The position numbers and the translations under genes were made by a program. Below are positions 36,169-39,607 of a stretch of DNA of 39,607 nt, in pieces. Position 1 is the stretch's first letter; the number at the start of each line of letters is the position of its first letter. This DNA is from a virus. Location of the stretch: positions 1-39,607 of IMG/VR virus record IMGVR_UViG_3300046467_000835. One strand, written 5' to 3'. Under the pieces are notes generated by a model. It saw nothing but the letters and a program-made list of their open reading frames with translations, did not search any database and was not told the origin of the DNA.

Positions 36169-37215
36169 ATGGCGGATACGCATGAAGCCCCGCAATTGCC
36201 GGAAACGGTAGTAGGAGGTGCTGGCAGTATAGCAAAAGCACAAGAGGCGTTAATTGGACTTATGGGAACCGATGAGGACATCCCTGAGGAAAAGGAAGCC
36301 ACACCGGCGGAAGAGGTAGAGTCTACTGAGGAATCTCAAGACGAACCATTGGAAGCGGAATCTGAAGACGATTCTGAGGAGTATGAGGAAGAGTCTGAAG
36401 AGTTTGATGAAGAGAGCGAGGAGGAAGAGGAGCCTGATTCCTACACTGTTAGAGTAAACGGTGTAGACCATGAGGTGTCCCTTGGAGAACTCGTAAAAGG
36501 TTATTCTCGACAATCAGATTACACCAAGAAAACCCAGGAAATAGCTGAAGAAAGAGGCCACATGGAGAAGGCGTTAGAAATGGCGCGTTCAGAAATTGGA
36601 CAGATTCAGCAGGAACGGGAAGAATACGTTGCGTCATTGCAGAACGTAATAGACAACTCAAACGAACATCTTCAGCAGTTTATGAACGTCGATTGGGAAC
36701 GTCTAAAGGAAGAAAGTCCTATAGAGTATGTTACTCTACGAGAAGACTATAGAGATGCGCAAGATCGTGTCCAAGCTATGTTCCAGCAGCAAGAAATGGT
36801 TAGGGCAAAGCAAGCAGATGATGCTGCAAGACAGCATCAAACTGTGGTAGCAAGCGAACATCAGAAGCTTGCTGACAAGCTACCAGATTGGAATGATCAA
36901 ACCAAGAGGCAAAAAATAGGAACTCAATTACGAGACTATGCAACTGGTTTGGGATATTCCCCCCAAGAAGTTGGATCTTTGGTAGATCACAGATCGTTGC
37001 TTGTATTGCGAAAGGCTATGCTTTATGACAAAGCCAATCCCTCTAAAGTTGCATCGAAAAAGCTCAGAAACAAACCGAAGGTGGTATCTTCTGGGTCTAT
37101 TAGGGACAAATCCACTAATTCTAAGGCGACACGTAGAAAACAAATGGAGCGTCTTCAAGGGTCAGGTCACATCGATGATGCGTCTGCACTTCTAGAGGAT
37201 TTTATAGACATTTAA
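36169..37215 (+). CDS. Capsid scaffolding protein
   Basis: The product has 348 residues. Residues 35-90 are an acidic disordered run of Glu, Asp and Ser. Then comes a short domain (YTVRVNGVDHEVSLGELVKG), a long coiled coil (KKTQEIAEERGHMEKALEMA...), and a Lys/Arg-rich C-terminus, where scaffolds often touch the coat protein. It sits between portal and capsid genes behind a strong TAAGGAG site. No protease motif is seen in it. Confidence 0.82.
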   Translation: MADTHEAPQLPETVVGGAGSIAKAQEALIGLMGTDEDIPEEKEATPAEEVESTEESQDEPLEAESEDDSEEYEEESEEFDEESEEEEEPDSYTVRVNGVDHEVSLGELVKGYSRQSDYTKKTQEIAEERGHMEKALEMARSEIGQIQQEREEYVASLQNVIDNSNEHLQQFMNVDWERLKEESPIEYVTLREDYRDAQDRVQAMFQQQEMVRAKQADDAARQHQTVVASEHQKLADKLPDWNDQTKRQKIGTQLRDYATGLGYSPQEVGSLVDHRSLLVLRKAMLYDKANPSKVASKKLRNKPKVVSSGSIRDKSTNSKATRRKQMERLQGSGHIDDASALLEDFIDI

Positions 37216-37232
37216 AATAGGAGGATTGCATT

Positions 37233-38231
37233 ATGGCAGTTCCTGCAAATACTAGGCTAACCTTTACCGGTATTGGTATTAGGGAAGACCTAAGTAACAT
37301 TATATACAATATCAGTCCAACGGATACACCATTTCTTAACGGGTGTGGCAGAGGAACCGCTGATAACACTCTATTTGAGTGGCAGACAGATGAGCTATCA
37401 ACTCCTACTGCTAACAGGCAGTTAGAGGGTGATGATTATGCTTCGACTGCTGCAACAGAGCCGAGGCGTTTGACAAATTACACCCAAATCTCCGCAACGC
37501 AAGTCCAGAGTTCTGGAACTGCTGAAGCCGTGGATTTTGCTGGGCGTAAATCAACTCAGGCTTATCAGCTTGCTAAACGTGCTAAAGAAATGAAGCGCGA
37601 TATGGAACAGATGCTACTTGATGGTACAGCTAAAGTTGCTGGTGGTGCTGGCGCTGCCAGAGAGTCTGCGTCTTTCGCTACTTGGGTTGGCACTAACGTT
37701 ATCGGTACAACGCCTATCGTAGCTGCGTCTACTGGCCTTGGTCTTGTTAATAACGGTGCAGCAGGTTATCCTGATGGCACGACAAGTTCCTTGGGTGGTG
37801 GTGCTAATACGGCTGTTTCACTTTCTCTAATCAATGAGGTAGTGGGCCGCATTTGGGACCTAGGTGGATCACCTGATACCATTTTGTGCAGAAGTGATGT
37901 AAAGCAAACCATTAGTTCCGCCGCTGTTGGTGGTTCTGTTGTTGCTGACCCTGTAGGTAACACTTCGGGTAGCAAAGCCATCACCGCTGTAAATGCGGTT
38001 GACGTTATGGTAACAGACTTTGGTACGTTTAAGGTTGTCCCTGATCGCCATTTGCCAGCCGGTAACTGCGATTTCATTGACTTTGATCTGTGGTCTGTCG
38101 ATTATTTACGTCCCTTCCGTACAGAAACTCTTGCCAAATCTGGTGATAGTGTGAAGCAGCTTTTGATTGCTGAGTACGGTTTGCGTGCGAAAAATGGTCT
38201 TGGCAGCGGCATGCTCAAGAGCGCAATTTAA
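37233..38231 (+). CDS. Major capsid protein (SU10/DUF5309-like)
   Basis: This 332-residue coat protein starts MAVPANTRLTFTGIGIREDL and has IIYNISPTDTPFLNGCGRG, the N-terminal pattern of the SU10-type HK97-fold capsids. It continues with FEWQTDELSTPTANRQLEG, a helix with KRAKEMKRDMEQMLLDGTAK (spine helix), and a GGSPDTILCRSDVKQTISS region. AGGAGG precedes the start. A stem-loop follows the gene, which may set its expression level. Confidence 0.9.
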   Translation: MAVPANTRLTFTGIGIREDLSNIIYNISPTDTPFLNGCGRGTADNTLFEWQTDELSTPTANRQLEGDDYASTAATEPRRLTNYTQISATQVQSSGTAEAVDFAGRKSTQAYQLAKRAKEMKRDMEQMLLDGTAKVAGGAGAARESASFATWVGTNVIGTTPIVAASTGLGLVNNGAAGYPDGTTSSLGGGANTAVSLSLINEVVGRIWDLGGSPDTILCRSDVKQTISSAAVGGSVVADPVGNTSGSKAITAVNAVDVMVTDFGTFKVVPDRHLPAGNCDFIDFDLWSVDYLRPFRTETLAKSGDSVKQLLIAEYGLRAKNGLGSGMLKSAI

Positions 38232-38244
38232 TTTGCTTTGGTGT

Positions 38245-38262
38245 AGCCCCCTTCGGGGGGCT
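38245..38262 (+). terminator. UUCG hairpin after the capsid gene (weak terminator or RNA stabiliser)
   Basis: AGCCCCC / GGGGGCT form a seven-pair stem closed by a TTCG tetraloop of the very stable C(UUCG)G type. No T run follows (TAACCTCACAGG), so full termination is unlikely. It may protect the 3' end of capsid mRNA or lower read-through to the genes downstream. Confidence 0.6.
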
Positions 38263-38283
38263 TAACCTCACAGGAGAAACAAG

Positions 38284-38493
38284 ATGGCAAATATAGGACA
38301 ACCACCCAGCAAGGGTAGTGCAACAGCTATTGGCCCCGATATGAACCCGCCGCCTTATAGTGAAGGGGAGCCTAAACTTAGAAAGTATGGCCCCGGTAAG
38401 GATGGTGCTTTAGGCTCTACTGAACACAACGGAAGTATAGATAATGTCATAAGTACACAAGTTGCTAAGGTAGGCAAAGTGTATGGCTGGTAA
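38284..38493 (+). CDS. Small virion-region protein, 69 aa
   Basis: This Pro/Gly-rich protein (GQPPSKGSATAIGPDMNPPP) ends with a short ordered part (DNVISTQVAKVGKVYGW). AGGAGA precedes the start. It is the complete version of the gene cut at the window's left edge. Its place right after the capsid suggests a minor head protein; no domain is recognised. Confidence 0.7.
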   Translation: MANIGQPPSKGSATAIGPDMNPPPYSEGEPKLRKYGPGKDGALGSTEHNGSIDNVISTQVAKVGKVYGW

Positions 38494-38635
38494 AAAAAGT
38501 AAGATTTCAAAACAGAGTTCAATCAAGAAATCAAAGACTACAAAACCCCCAACCAAAGAAGAAAGTCTTTCCAGGGTTGTAAGGGACATGGAGGCTATTA
38601 CGACAGGCAAGGATTCGAGGCATCATTTAAGATGA
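38483..38635 (+). CDS. Small basic protein, 50 aa (second allele)
   Basis: Allele of the gene at 54-206. It has the same length and the same ATGA junction with the next gene. Differences are Gly/Ser, Val/Ile and Arg/Lys changes near residues 12-15, plus silent changes. This is the copy continuous with the capsid gene. Confidence 0.7.
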   Translation: MAGKKSKISKQSSIKKSKTTKPPTKEESLSRVVRDMEAITTGKDSRHHLR

Positions 38636-38952
38636 AGAAAAATGCTGTAGCGAAATCTACTCCAGTAGAGACATTTCATTCCAATGCGGATGAGACAGAG
38701 TTTACTATAAATACCTATCAGGATTGTGAACCTATACTGGACGAAAACAAGAAAGCATATAATAATTATGGCGACTTGCTTACTCCAGGCAAGGCTGGCG
38801 AAGGTGTAAGGGTTGCATCTATACCGCTAAATGTATGGACTCAGTGGATGAAAGAAACCAATGGGGCAATAGAGAAAGATCATAAACTTATGAAGAAGTA
38901 TCTAAACGACCCTGATAACAAATATTTTAGAACGACACCAACGAGGGTTTAA
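38632..38952 (+). CDS. Conserved virion-region protein, 106 aa (second allele)
   Basis: Allele of the gene at 203-523, differing by a single Glu/Asp change at the protein level. The near-perfect protein conservation against clear silent DNA divergence shows selection on the protein. Confidence 0.8.
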   Translation: MKKNAVAKSTPVETFHSNADETEFTINTYQDCEPILDENKKAYNNYGDLLTPGKAGEGVRVASIPLNVWTQWMKETNGAIEKDHKLMKKYLNDPDNKYFRTTPTRV

Positions 38953-38954
38953 TT

Positions 38955-39050
38955 ATGTGGTTATATGCACATGGTGTTTTAGGACACACGCAAAGAAACT
39001 ATAGAATTCTGAATCAAAGCGTATTCTTCTCGAAACGTAATGTGACCTAA
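38955..39050 (+). CDS. Tiny conserved ORF, 31 aa (second allele)
   Basis: Allele of the ORF at 526-621, with the same frame, length and TAATG junction to the adaptor gene. The end reads KRNVT instead of KRNIP. Confidence 0.6.
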   Translation: MWLYAHGVLGHTQRNYRILNQSVFFSKRNVT

Positions 39051-39607
39051 TGGCTATAGGCACTTACAGCGAACTGCAGACTGCTGTAGCTAACTGGTTA
39101 GACAGGGATGATCTGACAGATAGGATAACAGAGTTTATTGCTTTAACGGAGGCCCGAATGAATCGGATTCTCCGCTTGGCGATAATGCTGAATGTAGATC
39201 AGACTACATTAGGAGGAGCCGCTGCATTAGTGGGCGGAACTAGGGATTATGCATTGCCTTCTGGTTATCTTCAGATGTTAGATTTTCATTTGAGGACTGA
39301 TCCTATAACTACGTTATCCTACATCACTCCTGAGAATATGAATAGGATGTGGGCTGGTAGTCAAGTTGGAAGGCCGGAAGCCTATACAATCTTTTCTGAC
39401 AATTCTAGTGGAACACCTATAAAGAAGGTGAAAATTGGTCCCTCTCCAGATTCTGCTTATAACTATTCAATGATGTTTTACAAGAAGATTGATGCTCTCT
39501 CGATTACTAATACTACAGAGCAGATGTTGACAAACAATCCAGATGTATATCTGTACGGAGCGTTGATGGAGGCAGAGCCATTCCTGATGAATGACGCTAG
39601 AGTTCAA
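39050..39607 (+). CDS. Head-to-tail adaptor, 3'-truncated at the window end (second allele)
   Basis: The first 186 codons of the adaptor gene are present, and the window ends before its stop. Changes against 621-1289 cluster at residues 100-142 (for example SQVGRPEAYT against SQGGKPLAYT, and MMFYKK against ITFFKK). After that it is identical. The rest of this gene is read from 1179 on in the circular map. Confidence 0.85.
   Translation, partial: MAIGTYSELQTAVANWLDRDDLTDRITEFIALTEARMNRILRLAIMLNVDQTTLGGAAALVGGTRDYALPSGYLQMLDFHLRTDPITTLSYITPENMNRMWAGSQVGRPEAYTIFSDNSSGTPIKKVKIGPSPDSAYNYSMMFYKKIDALSITNTTEQMLTNNPDVYLYGALMEAEPFLMNDARVQ

Larger units (their letters stand above)
38430..39607. repeat. 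Right copy of the diverged terminal duplication
   Basis: Pairs with 1-1178 base for base at offset 38,429. Divergence is strongest at about 39,270-39,480 within the adaptor gene and drops abruptly to zero for the last 127 bases (39481-39607). See the left copy for interpretation. Confidence 0.9.

Overview
This window is an almost complete genome of a tailed double-stranded DNA phage, most likely a short-tailed (podovirus-like) phage from an uncultured, probably marine or aquatic Gram-negative host. It carries a complete head and packaging set: small and large terminase, a P22-like portal, an acidic scaffold and an SU10-like capsid protein. It also has an adaptor and hub proteins, two very large candidate ejection proteins and no tape-measure gene. 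The host guess rests on gene types often seen in marine phages (class II ribonucleotide reductase, HesB/IscA proteins, glycine-rich fibres) and is inference. I recognised no tRNA, rRNA, CRISPR array, integrase or transposase.

Ends. Bases 1-1178 and 38430-39607 are the same region at a constant offset of 38,429 with no indels. The first 1,051 bases differ by many substitutions. The last 127 bases (39481-39607) match 1052-1178 exactly, and the match stops at exactly 127. The simplest reading is a circular assembly graph of a 38,429-bp genome with a strain variant as its tail. Genes at the two ends are therefore one set of genes in two alleles.

Layout, in circular order from 30.2 kb. The rightward late operon runs: small membrane protein, HExxH protein, Pro/Arg-rich protein, small terminase, tiny basic protein, large terminase, portal, scaffold and major capsid. 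It continues through the repeated end into the adaptor, a tail fibre and three tandem fibre-plus-chaperone cassettes. Then come a first HesB/IscA-like protein, a large hub-like protein, a GNAT-like protein, a collagen-like protein and an S74-chaperone protein. Two proteins of about 890 residues follow, then an exported protein, a membrane and coiled-coil protein, a second HesB/IscA protein and a possible lysis group. The operon ends at a strong terminator at 18,974-18,998.

The opposite strand (26.76 to 19.0 kb, transcribed leftward) holds a tightly overlapping replication and metabolism operon. In transcription order it has four small unknown genes, a repeat-rich gap, an unknown gene, a DnaB-type helicase, a PD-(D/E)XK resolvase-like nuclease, a B12-dependent ribonucleotide reductase, an HNH nuclease, an unknown protein, an SSB-like protein, a PD-(D/E)XK exonuclease, an unknown protein and a metallophosphoesterase. 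No DNA polymerase or primase is recognisable, so copying probably uses the host replisome.

Between the two arms, 26.9-30.1 kb looks like an accessory island: more GC-rich by eye, with mixed gene directions. It encodes two tiny hydrophobic peptides, a very basic small protein, a CX3CX2C (radical-SAM-like) protein and a DUF932-type protein. Diverged direct repeats flank the DUF932 operon. This island and the two-block repeat array at 25.28-25.55 kb are the least explained parts of the window.
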